From Hyphomicrobiales bacterium (GTDB lineage: Bacteria; Pseudomonadota; Alphaproteobacteria; Rhizobiales; Xanthobacteraceae): a DNA stretch of 5,591 bases. The DNA lies in NCBI GenBank assembly GCA_003133345.1, contig PKXB01000082.1, positions 3,423-9,013 of the forward strand, read 5' to 3'. Position 1 is the stretch's first letter; each line of letters opens with the position of its first letter. The notes under the pieces are model-generated. The model did no database searches, was not told the DNA's origin, and worked only from the letters and a program-made list of their open reading frames with translations. The position numbers were made by a program, and so were the translations under genes. Of the stretch, positions 1 to 5,591 are shown one piece after another.

Positions 1-32
1 AACCGGTTTTCGGAAAAGATTATGCGCAAACG

Positions 33-557
33 CTAAGGCGCCGTCTTCGCGCCGGTCCCAAGTTCGCGTTGCATCAGCACGCTGTCGAGCCAGCGGCCGT
101 GCTTGAATCCGACATCTTGCAGAATTCCGACATGGTGGAAGCCCAAGGCCTCGTGCAGGCCGATCGAGGCCGCCTGCCTGGGCGAGTCGCCGATCACCGC
201 GATCATCTGCCGGAAGCCGCGCGCCGCGGCGGCTTCGATCAGCGCGGCGAGCAAGGCGCGGCCGATGCCGCGGCGATGCCTATCGGGCGCGATATAAACC
301 GAATCCTCGACCGTCAATCGATAGGCCGGCCGCGCGCGATAATCTCCGGCATAGGCATAGCCGGCGAGCACGCCTTCGATCTCGCCCGCGAGATACGGAT
401 AGCCCTTGCCGGTGAGGTCGTTCTTGCGCCGCGTGATTTCGGCCTGATCCGGCGGCGTGAGCTCGAACGACGCCGTGCCGTGTTCGACGGCATGCGCATA
501 GATGCGGGTGATGGCCGGAATATCGGAGATTTTGGCGGGTCGAATCGCGACGGTCAT
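33..557 (-). CDS. GNAT family N-acetyltransferase, phosphinothricin acetyltransferase (PAT/MnaT)-like
   Basis: This 174-residue protein is a single-domain GNAT enzyme expected to move an acetyl group from acetyl-CoA to the amino group of a small molecule in the cytoplasm. The acetyl-CoA pyrophosphate-binding motif is visible as RHRRGIGRAL (residues 93-102). The PAT/MnaT subfamily signature YRARPAYRLTVEDSVYI spans 73-89, and E84 in it probably corresponds to the acidic residue proposed as catalytic base in PAT enzymes. The C-terminal block LGFHHVG...GFKHGRWLD (138-158) is also typical. Family members acetylate phosphinothricin, methionine sulfoximine/sulfone or other amino acids; the substrate here cannot be told from sequence. 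The ATG start fits the usual family N-terminus (TVAIRPA), but the upstream ribosome-binding match is weak, only an AGG about 11 bases away. The gene lies just downstream of the BI-1 gene on the same strand, with a terminator between them. It ends in TAG, and no terminator is visible in the 32 bases left in the window. Confidence 0.93.
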   Translation of the reverse strand: MTVAIRPAKISDIPAITRIYAHAVEHGTASFELTPPDQAEITRRKNDLTGKGYPYLAGEIEGVLAGYAYAGDYRARPAYRLTVEDSVYIAPDRHRRGIGRALLAALIEAAAARGFRQMIAVIGDSPRQAASIGLHEALGFHHVGILQDVGFKHGRWLDSVLMQRELGTGAKTAP

Positions 558-570
558 GCGCGGCGGAGCC

Positions 571-607
571 TAACAAAAACAAAACGCCCCGGCATTAGGC
601 CGGGGCG
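571..607 (-). terminator. Intrinsic terminator of the BI-1/YccA gene
   Basis: Read on the minus strand, a perfect 9-bp GC-rich inverted repeat (cgccccggc at 585-593 and gccggggcg at 599-607) encloses a 5-base loop. It is followed immediately by a T-rich run, TTTTGTTTTTGTTA, at 584-571. The stem begins 23 bases after the stop codon of the BI-1 gene, the normal place for a rho-independent terminator. On the plus strand the hairpin is not followed by a T-tract, so termination should work only for leftward transcription. The U-tract ends about 14 bases before the acetyltransferase start codon. Confidence 0.9.
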
Positions 608-630
608 CTGTATTCATCGTTGCGCTTTCG

Positions 631-1389
631 TTAGCGGCGGTCGCCCATGAAGCGCAGCAGGAACAGGAACAGGTTGATGAAGTCGAGATAGAGCGTCAGC
701 GCGCCCATCACTGCCTTGCGGCCGGAGACGGTGCCGTCGTCGTTCGCGCTGTACATCTCCTTGATCTTCTGGGTGTCCCAGGCAGTGAGCCCGGCGAAGA
801 TCAGCACGCCGATCGCCGAGATGGCGAAGTCGAGCCCCGTGCTCTTCAGGAACATGTTGACGATCATCGCCAGGATGAGCCCGAACAGGCCCATCACCAG
901 GAACGACCCGATCGGCGAAAGATCGCGCTGCGTGCTGTAGCCGTACAGGCTCAGCGCGCTGAACGAGGCCGCCGAGATGAAGAATGTGCGGGTGATCGAG
1001 GCGCCGGTATATTGCAGGAACACCGTCGACAGCATCAGTCCGAGCAGGCCGGCATAGAGCATGAACAGGATGAGCGCCGTGCTCGCCTGTAGCTTGTTGA
1101 TGCGGAAGCTCAGGAAGAACACGATGCCGAGCGTGCCGAGGAACAGCACGATCGTCAGCGGGCCGCCGAAGATCGTCTGGCCGAACGGTGTCAGCGAGGT
1201 GATGCGGCCGGCCGCATCGGTGACGACCGCTGCGTTGAAAGTCACCCAGGAGACGACGCCGGTCAGAGCGACGCCGGCAGCCATGTAATTGTAGATGCGG
1301 ATCATGTAGGCGCGCAGGCCTGCATCGATCACGGTCGCACGCGCGGCGCCGATGCCGCGGGCAGCTACGTTACGGTCGAAGTCCGACAT
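631..1389 (-). CDS. Bax inhibitor-1/YccA family integral membrane protein
   Basis: This 252-residue protein belongs to the BI-1/YccA/TMBIM family of inner-membrane proteins. Some bacterial members (YetJ) act as pH-sensitive calcium leak channels, and E. coli YccA restrains the FtsH protease; which role applies here is unknown. Seven hydrophobic segments are readable at about 33-51, 76-95, 104-126, 133-151, 160-180, 187-204 and 228-247. The two late-helix acidic residues typical of the family are present: D205 in LTAWDTQKI and D236 in LYLDFINLF. They plausibly match the di-aspartyl pH sensor of YetJ. The short charged N-terminus is expected to be cytoplasmic. The ATG at 1389 was chosen because GAGAGGGA lies 6 bases upstream; an in-frame GTG at 1428 would add 13 residues but has no Shine-Dalgarno match. 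The gene has its own terminator and a 226-base upstream gap, so it is probably its own transcription unit. Confidence 0.95.
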   Translation of the reverse strand: MSDFDRNVAARGIGAARATVIDAGLRAYMIRIYNYMAAGVALTGVVSWVTFNAAVVTDAAGRITSLTPFGQTIFGGPLTIVLFLGTLGIVFFLSFRINKLQASTALILFMLYAGLLGLMLSTVFLQYTGASITRTFFISAASFSALSLYGYSTQRDLSPIGSFLVMGLFGLILAMIVNMFLKSTGLDFAISAIGVLIFAGLTAWDTQKIKEMYSANDDGTVSGRKAVMGALTLYLDFINLFLFLLRFMGDRR

Positions 1390-1395
1390 CGAAGT

Positions 1396-1403
1396 TCCCT
1401 CTC
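1396..1403 (-). promoter_or_regulatory. Ribosome binding site deciding the BI-1/YccA start
   Basis: On the minus strand the sequence reads GAGAGGGA, ending 6 bases before the ATG at 1389. It is a strong purine-rich Shine-Dalgarno match and favours this ATG over the in-frame GTG at 1428. Confidence 0.75.
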
Positions 1404-1576
1404 TTTGTCCCGGCTTGTCGCCGGTCACCTCAGGCGCGTCGGCGGCAGCCGTCGCGTTCGTGGACTGAATCTAGTGTGGGCCAAGCCTGTACGCCAGATA
1501 TGGCTCGATCATGACCTGGCATCATTGCAGATCGTTAACAATCCTGTGGCGGCAGTATAGGCGAAAAGACCCGGCC

Positions 1577-1593
1577 GGCAGAGGGGGTCTGCC
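1577..1593 (-). terminator. Possible weak terminator hairpin downstream of ybbP
   Basis: A perfect 6-bp inverted repeat (ggcaga at 1577-1582, tctgcc at 1588-1593) with a 5-base loop starts 22 bases after the ybbP stop codon in the leftward direction. The sequence that follows on the minus strand (GGCCGGGTCTTTTCG) has only a delayed short T-run, so this is not a textbook intrinsic terminator. It may end the ybbAP message weakly, protect its 3' end, or be chance. Confidence 0.3.
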
Positions 1594-1615
1594 ACGCGGC
1601 GGAATGTCGCGAAAA

Positions 1616-4183
1616 CTATAGATTCCTCAATACTGGGGCCGGTTTCTGGCCCAACGCGCTGTAGGTGCCGATTAGCCCCAGCGCTACCGTGACGACAACC
1701 GCGGCCAGCGCCGCCGCCAGGGCGGGTAACGGCAGCCACGCGAACCGGAGGTGCATCAGGTCGCTGACGATCAGCCAGCCGGCGAGCGACCCGCTCAGCA
1801 CGCCAAACAGCGCGGTGGCGGTCCCGAGCAGTAGGTACTCGATGGTATAGCCGGCAAGCAGCCGGAGGCGGGTGGCGCCGAGCGTCTTGAGGATCACCGC
1901 GTCATAGACCCGGTGGCGGTGGCCTGCGGCGAGCGCGCCGCCCAGCACCAGGGCCGCAACCAGCAAAGTGAGCGCGCTGGCGCCGCGAATCGCCAGCACC
2001 AGGTTGGCGACGATGGCGCCGATCGCTTCCAGCGCATCCTTCACCCGCACGGCGGTGACCATGGGAAAGCTATCGGCGACCGCGCGCACGATGGCGCCTT
2101 CCTGCGCCGGCGTGCCGCCATCGGGGTAGGTGAGGGTGGCGAGATGGCTGTGCGGCGCGCCGTCGAAGGCGTGCGGCGAAAAAACCATCACGAAATTGAT
2201 GCCGAGGCTCTCCCAGTCGACGGTGCGCATGTTGGCGATGCGGGTGGTGATGTTGCGGCCGAGCACGTTGACGGTGACGGGGTCGCCGAGCTTGAGGCCG
2301 AGGCCGTCGGCGATCTTCTTCTCGAACGAGAGCAGCGGCGGCCCGGCATAGTCCGGCCCCCACCATTTGCCCTCGACCAGCCGCGAGCCGGCGGGGATCT
2401 CGCCCGAATAGGTGATGCCGCGGTCGCTTTGCAGCACCCAGGCGGCGCCCTCTTTCGGCTTGAGATTCTCGGCCGGGATGCCGTTGGCGGAGACGATGCG
2501 GCCGCGCAGCATCGGCACTTCCTCGAGTTTTGCTTCCGGTGCCTGCGCGCGCACGAAGGCGTCGAAGCGTTCGGCCTGGTCGGCCGGAATGTCGAGGAAA
2601 TAGAACGACGGCGCCCTGGCCGGCAACTCGGCCGCAAATTGTCGCTGCAAGTTGCCGTCGATCTCGATCACGGTGACTAGCAATGCGATGCCTAAGCCCA
2701 GCGAGAGCACGATGGTGGGCGTCAGCGCGCCCGGCCGGTGGATATTGGCGATGGCCATGCGCAGCACGGTCGAGCGCGCGCGCGGCGCGTGGCGGGCTGC
2801 GAGCATCAGCAGGCCAGCGATCAGCCGCAAAGTGACGAAAATGCCGGCGGCGACGCCGACATAGATGATGGCGACGCGCCGGTCGTAAGCCAGCAGAACG
2901 GCGAGCGCGGCCAGCGCCATCACAGCGGCGGCGGTGAGTGCGATATAGATTTTTCGGGGCAATCGCGGCTGCGGCGCCACCACGTCGCGGAATAAGGCGC
3001 CGACTGGCACGTCATGGGCGCGGCCGAGCGGCCAGAGCGCAAAAGCGAGCGCCGTCATCAGCCCATAAACCAGCGCCAGCGTGAGCTCGGCCGGATGCAG
3101 CGCCGGGTCGATCGGCAGCGGAATGATCGCGCCGAAGGTCCACGACATCAGGAATGGCAGGATCGCGCCCAGTACCATGCCGATGCCGCCACCGACCGCC
3201 GCCAGCAACAGCACCTGCGTGAGGTAAATCGCGAACACGCGCCTTCCGCTGGCGCCGAGCGCTTTCATGGTGGCGATGATCTCGCGCCGGCGGTCGAGAT
3301 GGCTTTTCACCGCATTGCCAACGCCGACGCCGCCGACCAGCAGCGCGGTCAGCCCTACGATGGTGAGAAATTGCGTAAAGCGCTCCACATTGCGCTCGAG
3401 CTGTGGCGAGGCATTGCTGCGGTTGCGGATATCCCAGCCGGCTTCGAGAAATTGTGCGCGCGCCAGCGCCGTCAATGCCTTGGCGGCGGCGTCGCTGGTG
3501 TCGTTGGCCGGCAAGCGCAAGCGATAGTGCCAGCGCACGAGACTGCCGGGCTGCAACAGACCGGTGGCGCGCAATGCGTCCTGGCTGACCAGCAATCGCG
3601 GCCCGAAGCCGATGCCGCCGGCAAGTTTGTCTGGTTCGTTCTTCAGGGTTGCGCGGATTTCGAAACTGGCGTTGCCGATGGTGAGCCGCGCGCCTGGCTT
3701 GATGGCGAGCCGCGTCAGCAGGATCGGATCGGCCGCGGCGCCGAATGCGCCGTCGCGCTGCGCCAGCGCGACGCTGAGCGCGCTGGGCGGATCGAGCACG
3801 GCCTCACCGAACAGCGGATAGGCGCCGTCCACCGCTTTCATTTCTACCAGCGTGGCCTTGCCGTCGGCGGTTCGCGCCATGGCGCGCATGGTCGCGGCGC
3901 TCGAAACCTTGCCGTGATTGTCGAGGAACGCCCGTTCGCCCGGCGTAGTCTCGCGCTGGATAAGCGTGAACGACAGATCGCCGCCGAGGATGACCTGGCC
4001 TTGGCGCGCCAGGCCATCAGCCAGGCTGGCGGCCAGCGAGCCGACGCCCGCAATCGCCATGCAGCCGAGCGCGATGCAAGCGATGAAGACGTAGAAACCA
4101 CGCAAGCTGCCGCGCATTTCGCGCAGCGCAAAGCGCAGCGGTAGCCAGTGGCCGCTGTGAGGCGATGCGGCGGCGACACTCAT
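1616..4183 (-). CDS. ybbP: FtsX-like ABC transporter permease, YbbP family
   Basis: This 855-residue inner-membrane subunit is the partner of the adjacent ATPase. The apparent topology is ten membrane helices: one at about 29-52; a first extracytoplasmic domain to about 270; a first FtsX core with helices near 272-295, 316-345 and 365-388; a helix pair at about 411-433 and 437-462; another helix at about 484-508; a second extracytoplasmic domain to about 725; and a second FtsX core with helices near 726-755, 774-806 and 817-845. Cytoplasmic elbow motifs typical of FtsX domains are visible, such as RRREIIATMKALGAS (about 302-316) and a matching DAVILKTLGATRLR in the second half. The protein is close to the length of E. 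coli YbbP (about 800). COG3127 describes the family as involved in lysophospholipase L1 biosynthesis. It probably moves or extracts hydrophobic molecules at the inner membrane by MacB/LolCDE-like mechanotransmission. The ATG at 4183 overlaps the ybbA stop as ATGA, indicating translational coupling; a longer TTG start at 4237 is unlikely. Confidence 0.95.
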   Translation of the reverse strand: MSVAAASPHSGHWLPLRFALREMRGSLRGFYVFIACIALGCMAIAGVGSLAASLADGLARQGQVILGGDLSFTLIQRETTPGERAFLDNHGKVSSAATMRAMARTADGKATLVEMKAVDGAYPLFGEAVLDPPSALSVALAQRDGAFGAAADPILLTRLAIKPGARLTIGNASFEIRATLKNEPDKLAGGIGFGPRLLVSQDALRATGLLQPGSLVRWHYRLRLPANDTSDAAAKALTALARAQFLEAGWDIRNRSNASPQLERNVERFTQFLTIVGLTALLVGGVGVGNAVKSHLDRRREIIATMKALGASGRRVFAIYLTQVLLLAAVGGGIGMVLGAILPFLMSWTFGAIIPLPIDPALHPAELTLALVYGLMTALAFALWPLGRAHDVPVGALFRDVVAPQPRLPRKIYIALTAAAVMALAALAVLLAYDRRVAIIYVGVAAGIFVTLRLIAGLLMLAARHAPRARSTVLRMAIANIHRPGALTPTIVLSLGLGIALLVTVIEIDGNLQRQFAAELPARAPSFYFLDIPADQAERFDAFVRAQAPEAKLEEVPMLRGRIVSANGIPAENLKPKEGAAWVLQSDRGITYSGEIPAGSRLVEGKWWGPDYAGPPLLSFEKKIADGLGLKLGDPVTVNVLGRNITTRIANMRTVDWESLGINFVMVFSPHAFDGAPHSHLATLTYPDGGTPAQEGAIVRAVADSFPMVTAVRVKDALEAIGAIVANLVLAIRGASALTLLVAALVLGGALAAGHRHRVYDAVILKTLGATRLRLLAGYTIEYLLLGTATALFGVLSGSLAGWLIVSDLMHLRFAWLPLPALAAALAAVVVTVALGLIGTYSALGQKPAPVLRNL

Positions 4184-4893
4184 GGCGCGCTCACGCCGTC
4201 GATGCGGCCGGAGCGCAGCCGCACGATCCGCCCGCAACGCGAGGCGAGCGCAGAATCGTGCGTGACCAGCACCAGCGTGGAGCCGCGCTTGGCGCGGCCC
4301 GCGAACAGGAGATCGATGATCTGCTTACCGCTATCCTCGTCGAGGTTTCCGGTCGGCTCGTCGGCTACCACGATGGCCGGATTGGGCGCCAACGCGCGCG
4401 CCACCGCCACGCGCTGCTGCTCGCCGCCGGAAAGCTCGGCCGGATAGTGGTGCAGTCGCTCGCCGAGGCCAACGCCGATGAGTTCGTTGTGCGCGCGCTC
4501 TTGGGCGTCGGCGATGCCGGCCAGTTCCAACGGCACCGCCACGTTTTCCAGTGCGGTCATGGTCGGGATCAGGTGGAACGACTGGAACACGATGCCGACA
4601 TGACGCCCGCGAAAGCGCGCCAGCGCGTCCTCGTCGAGCGCGTTCAAGTCCTCGCCGGCGACCGTGACCGACCCGGTATCGGTCTGCTCCAGCCCCGCCA
4701 TCACCATCAGCAGCGTGGATTTGCCCGAGCCGGACGGTCCGACCAGGCCGATTGCCTCGCCGCTGCCTATATTCAAGTCGATGTCTTTGAGAATATGAAC
4801 GCGGGCCGCCCCCTGCCCGAGCGAGAGATTGACACCGGCAAGTTTGATTGCAGGTTGCGCAATGGCCGGCCCCGCCTGGGAGTTATTCGTCAT
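4180..4893 (-). CDS. ybbA: ABC transporter ATP-binding protein, YbbA family
   Basis: This 237-residue cytoplasmic ATPase powers the permease encoded immediately downstream. All nucleotide-binding motifs are intact: Walker [10 protein letters not shown] (52-60), Q-loop Q104 in [10 protein letters not shown], signature LSGGEQQR (154-161), Walker B IVVADEP with catalytic E179, D-loop NLD (183-185) and switch histidine H212 in VTHD. The body reads very like E. coli YbbA, for example [20 protein letters not shown], and has the same length class as the LolD/MacB/FtsE group (about 220-240). The ATG at 4893 was chosen because GGAAAGG lies just upstream, at 4904-4898 on the minus strand. The open frame continues another 157 codons upstream, but those are antisense to the esterase and do not look like an ATPase. 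The TGA stop overlaps the ybbP ATG by four bases (ATGA), so the two form an operon. Any dedicated promoter must lie inside the divergent esterase gene. Confidence 0.96.
   Translation of the reverse strand: MTNNSQAGPAIAQPAIKLAGVNLSLGQGAARVHILKDIDLNIGSGEAIGLVGPSGSGKSTLLMVMAGLEQTDTGSVTVAGEDLNALDEDALARFRGRHVGIVFQSFHLIPTMTALENVAVPLELAGIADAQERAHNELIGVGLGERLHHYPAELSGGEQQRVAVARALAPNPAIVVADEPTGNLDEDSGKQIIDLLFAGRAKRGSTLVLVTHDSALASRCGRIVRLRSGRIDGVSAP
4878..4882 (+). promoter_or_regulatory. Candidate ribosome binding site of tesA inside ybbA
   Basis: GGGAG lies nine bases before the tesA ATG at 4892 and within the first codons of ybbA on the other strand. It supports this start over the internal ATG at 4961, which lacks such a match. 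Confidence 0.45.
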
Positions 4894-5590
4894 GTGGCCT
4901 TTCCATTCACGCCCCCGCTCATATGGGACAAAGGCCGTCCGGGTCCAGCGCCTTGCGGCGATGGTCATGGTCACGTTTGTTTGTGGGCTGGCGCCTCTTG
5001 GTGGGCATGCCGCCGACCAGCCGGTGAAGATTGTCGTGCTAGGCGACTCGCTCAGCGCCGGCTTCGGGCTGCCAATGGACGCCGCTTTCCCGGCCAGACT
5101 GGCGCAGGCGCTCAAAGCCAAGGGCATCGCCGCCAGTATCGCCAATGCCGGGGTGTCGGGCGATACCGCTTCCGGTGGGCTCGGCCGGCTGGACTGGTCG
5201 GTACCGGAAGGTACCGAGGCAGTGATCGTCGAGCTCGGCGCCAACGATACTTTGCGTGGGCTCGACCCGAAGCTGACCAAGACCGCGCTCGACGGCATCC
5301 TGACCAAACTAAACGACCGGCACATTACCGTGCTGCTCGCCGGCATGCGGGCGCCGCGCAACATGGGGGCCGATTATGTGCGCTCCTTCGATGCCATTTA
5401 TCCGGCGCTTGCCTCGACTCATCGGCTCGTCTTTTATCCCTTCTTCCTCGACGGGGTGGCCACCGATCCCAAGCTGAACCAGGGCGATGGCCTGCACCCG
5501 AACGCCGCCGGCGTCGACGTGATCGTGGCGCGTATCCTGCCGCGGGTCGAGGAGTTGGTCGCGCGTGCGCGTGCGGCGCGTGGGTTGTAA
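4892..5590 (+). CDS. tesA: Secreted SGNH-family arylesterase / multifunctional acyl-CoA thioesterase I (TesA-like)
   Basis: This 232-residue precursor is a GDSL/SGNH hydrolase of the TesA (lysophospholipase L1) family, expected to hydrolyse esters and thioesters in the periplasm. Catalytic blocks are complete: GDSLSAG with nucleophile S53, oxyanion-hole G87 in NAGVSGDT, N118 in GANDTLRG, and D199/H202 in DGLHPN. The spacing nearly matches E. coli TesA (S10, G44, N73, D154, H157). A signal peptide is visible: a basic N-terminal stretch with R7, R9, K14, R17 and R20, a hydrophobic core at about 21-36, and likely cleavage near GGHA-A (after residue 40). C31 is not in a proper lipobox, so lipidation is not expected. 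The ATG at 4892 has GGGAG nine bases upstream. An internal ATG at 4961 (M24) would start inside the hydrophobic core with no basic residues and no clear ribosome binding site, so it is less likely, though not excluded. The gene diverges from ybbAP, a pairing known in E. coli. The C-terminus is arginine-rich. Confidence 0.94.
   Translation: MWPFHSRPRSYGTKAVRVQRLAAMVMVTFVCGLAPLGGHAADQPVKIVVLGDSLSAGFGLPMDAAFPARLAQALKAKGIAASIANAGVSGDTASGGLGRLDWSVPEGTEAVIVELGANDTLRGLDPKLTKTALDGILTKLNDRHITVLLAGMRAPRNMGADYVRSFDAIYPALASTHRLVFYPFFLDGVATDPKLNQGDGLHPNAAGVDVIVARILPRVEELVARARAARGL
4898..4904 (-). promoter_or_regulatory. Ribosome binding site of ybbA inside tesA
   Basis: On the minus strand GGAAAGG ends four bases before the ybbA ATG at 4893, with its GGAA part seven bases away. 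It marks the true start of the ATPase and lies within the first codons of tesA on the other strand. Confidence 0.6.
5198..5217. repeat. Perfect inverted repeat within tesA
   Basis: Two 8-base arms, TCGGTACC (5198-5205) and GGTACCGA (5210-5217), flank GGAA. On the plus-strand RNA this would form an 8-bp hairpin closed by a GNRA-type tetraloop. It lies in the coding sequence for residues around SVPEGTE, between the second and third catalytic blocks, about 305 bases upstream of the ybbA start. Function unknown; it may be chance in GC-rich coding DNA. Confidence 0.5.
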
Positions 5591-5591
5591 T

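Larger units (their letters stand above)
1390..1615. other. Intergenic gap between ybbP and the BI-1/YccA gene
   Basis: These 226 bases hold no convincing gene; short open frames across them are continuations of shadow frames from ybbP. The region should carry the leftward promoter of the BI-1 gene. A possible minus-strand -10 box, TATACT, lies at 1559-1554, but no good -35 box sits at the right distance, so it is only a candidate. Two small perfect inverted repeats are present: ggcaga/tctgcc at 1577-1593, and ccggc/gccgg at 1410-1424. The second lies just upstream of the ribosome binding site in the presumed leader. Neither resembles a riboswitch I recognise. Confidence 0.5.

Noticed and set aside
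1..32. Possible terminator or palindrome (aaccggtt; ttttcggaaaa) after the acetyltransferase
   Set aside because: The inverted repeats are very short, no stable stem with a T-run is present for leftward transcription, and the window ends here.
69..650. A 193-codon plus-strand frame opposite the acetyltransferase
   Set aside because: It runs through the GNAT coding region and the terminator hairpin and shows no protein family features.
1509..1739. A 76-codon minus-strand frame spanning the ybbP end and the intergenic gap
   Set aside because: It begins inside ybbP in another frame, lacks a ribosome binding site and has no recognisable features.
1913..2680. A 255-codon plus-strand open frame opposite ybbP
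   Set aside because: It is the same kind of antisense shadow, low in complexity (G, A, R, D, H) and with no recognisable fold or ribosome binding site.
3014..4144. A 376-codon plus-strand open frame opposite ybbP
   Set aside because: It is antisense to a confident gene, its product is rich in R, Q, A, H and D without any domain motif, and long shadow frames are expected in GC-rich DNA with strong codon bias.
4829..4891. Longer tesA start at the ATG at 4829
   Set aside because: It would add 21 residues, including a non-signal segment, ahead of the basic n-region and lies deep inside ybbA. The ATG at 4892 gives a better signal peptide.
4973..5000. Lipoprotein signal (cysteine C31) in TesA
   Set aside because: The residues before the cysteine (TFV) do not form a lipobox, and a normal signal peptidase I site follows about ten residues later.
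4894..5364. A 157-residue N-terminal extension of YbbA
   Set aside because: The extension is antisense to tesA, has no homology-like content, and the ATG at 4893 has its own ribosome binding site and the normal family length.

Overview
The window is GC-rich, densely coded DNA, most likely from the chromosome of an alphaproteobacterium. The protein styles (YbbA/YbbP/TesA, a BI-1/YccA protein, a PAT-like acetyltransferase) and the codon use suggest Hyphomicrobiales, such as the Bradyrhizobium/Pseudolabrys neighbourhood. That placement is inferred from style, not from a search. I see no tRNA, rRNA, CRISPR array, insertion sequence, phage gene or atypical-composition island.

Five genes account for almost all of the sequence. 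From left to right they are: a GNAT acetyltransferase (33-557, minus); a seven-helix Bax inhibitor-1/YccA family membrane protein (631-1389, minus), followed by a clear intrinsic terminator at 571-607; a regulatory or empty gap at 1390-1615; a large FtsX-type ABC permease of the YbbP family (1616-4183, minus); its ATPase YbbA (4180-4893, minus); and a divergently transcribed secreted SGNH esterase of the TesA family (4892-5590, plus).

The right half is the recognisable unit. ybbA and ybbP are translationally coupled through an ATGA overlap. The start codons of ybbA and tesA overlap head to head in the tetranucleotide CATG, so there is no intergenic DNA between the two transcription units. The same tesA/ybbAP pairing is known from E. 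coli, and COG annotation links this transporter to lysophospholipase L1 (TesA). A joint envelope-lipid role, with YbbAP handling hydrophobic molecules in the inner membrane and TesA hydrolysing esters or thioesters in the periplasm, is a reasonable inference.

The left half holds housekeeping or stress-type genes with no evident link to that unit. Its most notable feature is the terminator after the BI-1 gene, whose U-tract ends about 14 bases before the acetyltransferase start and leaves almost no room for a separate promoter.

I did not find a previously undescribed system. The findings below are mostly questions of regulation and gene architecture.
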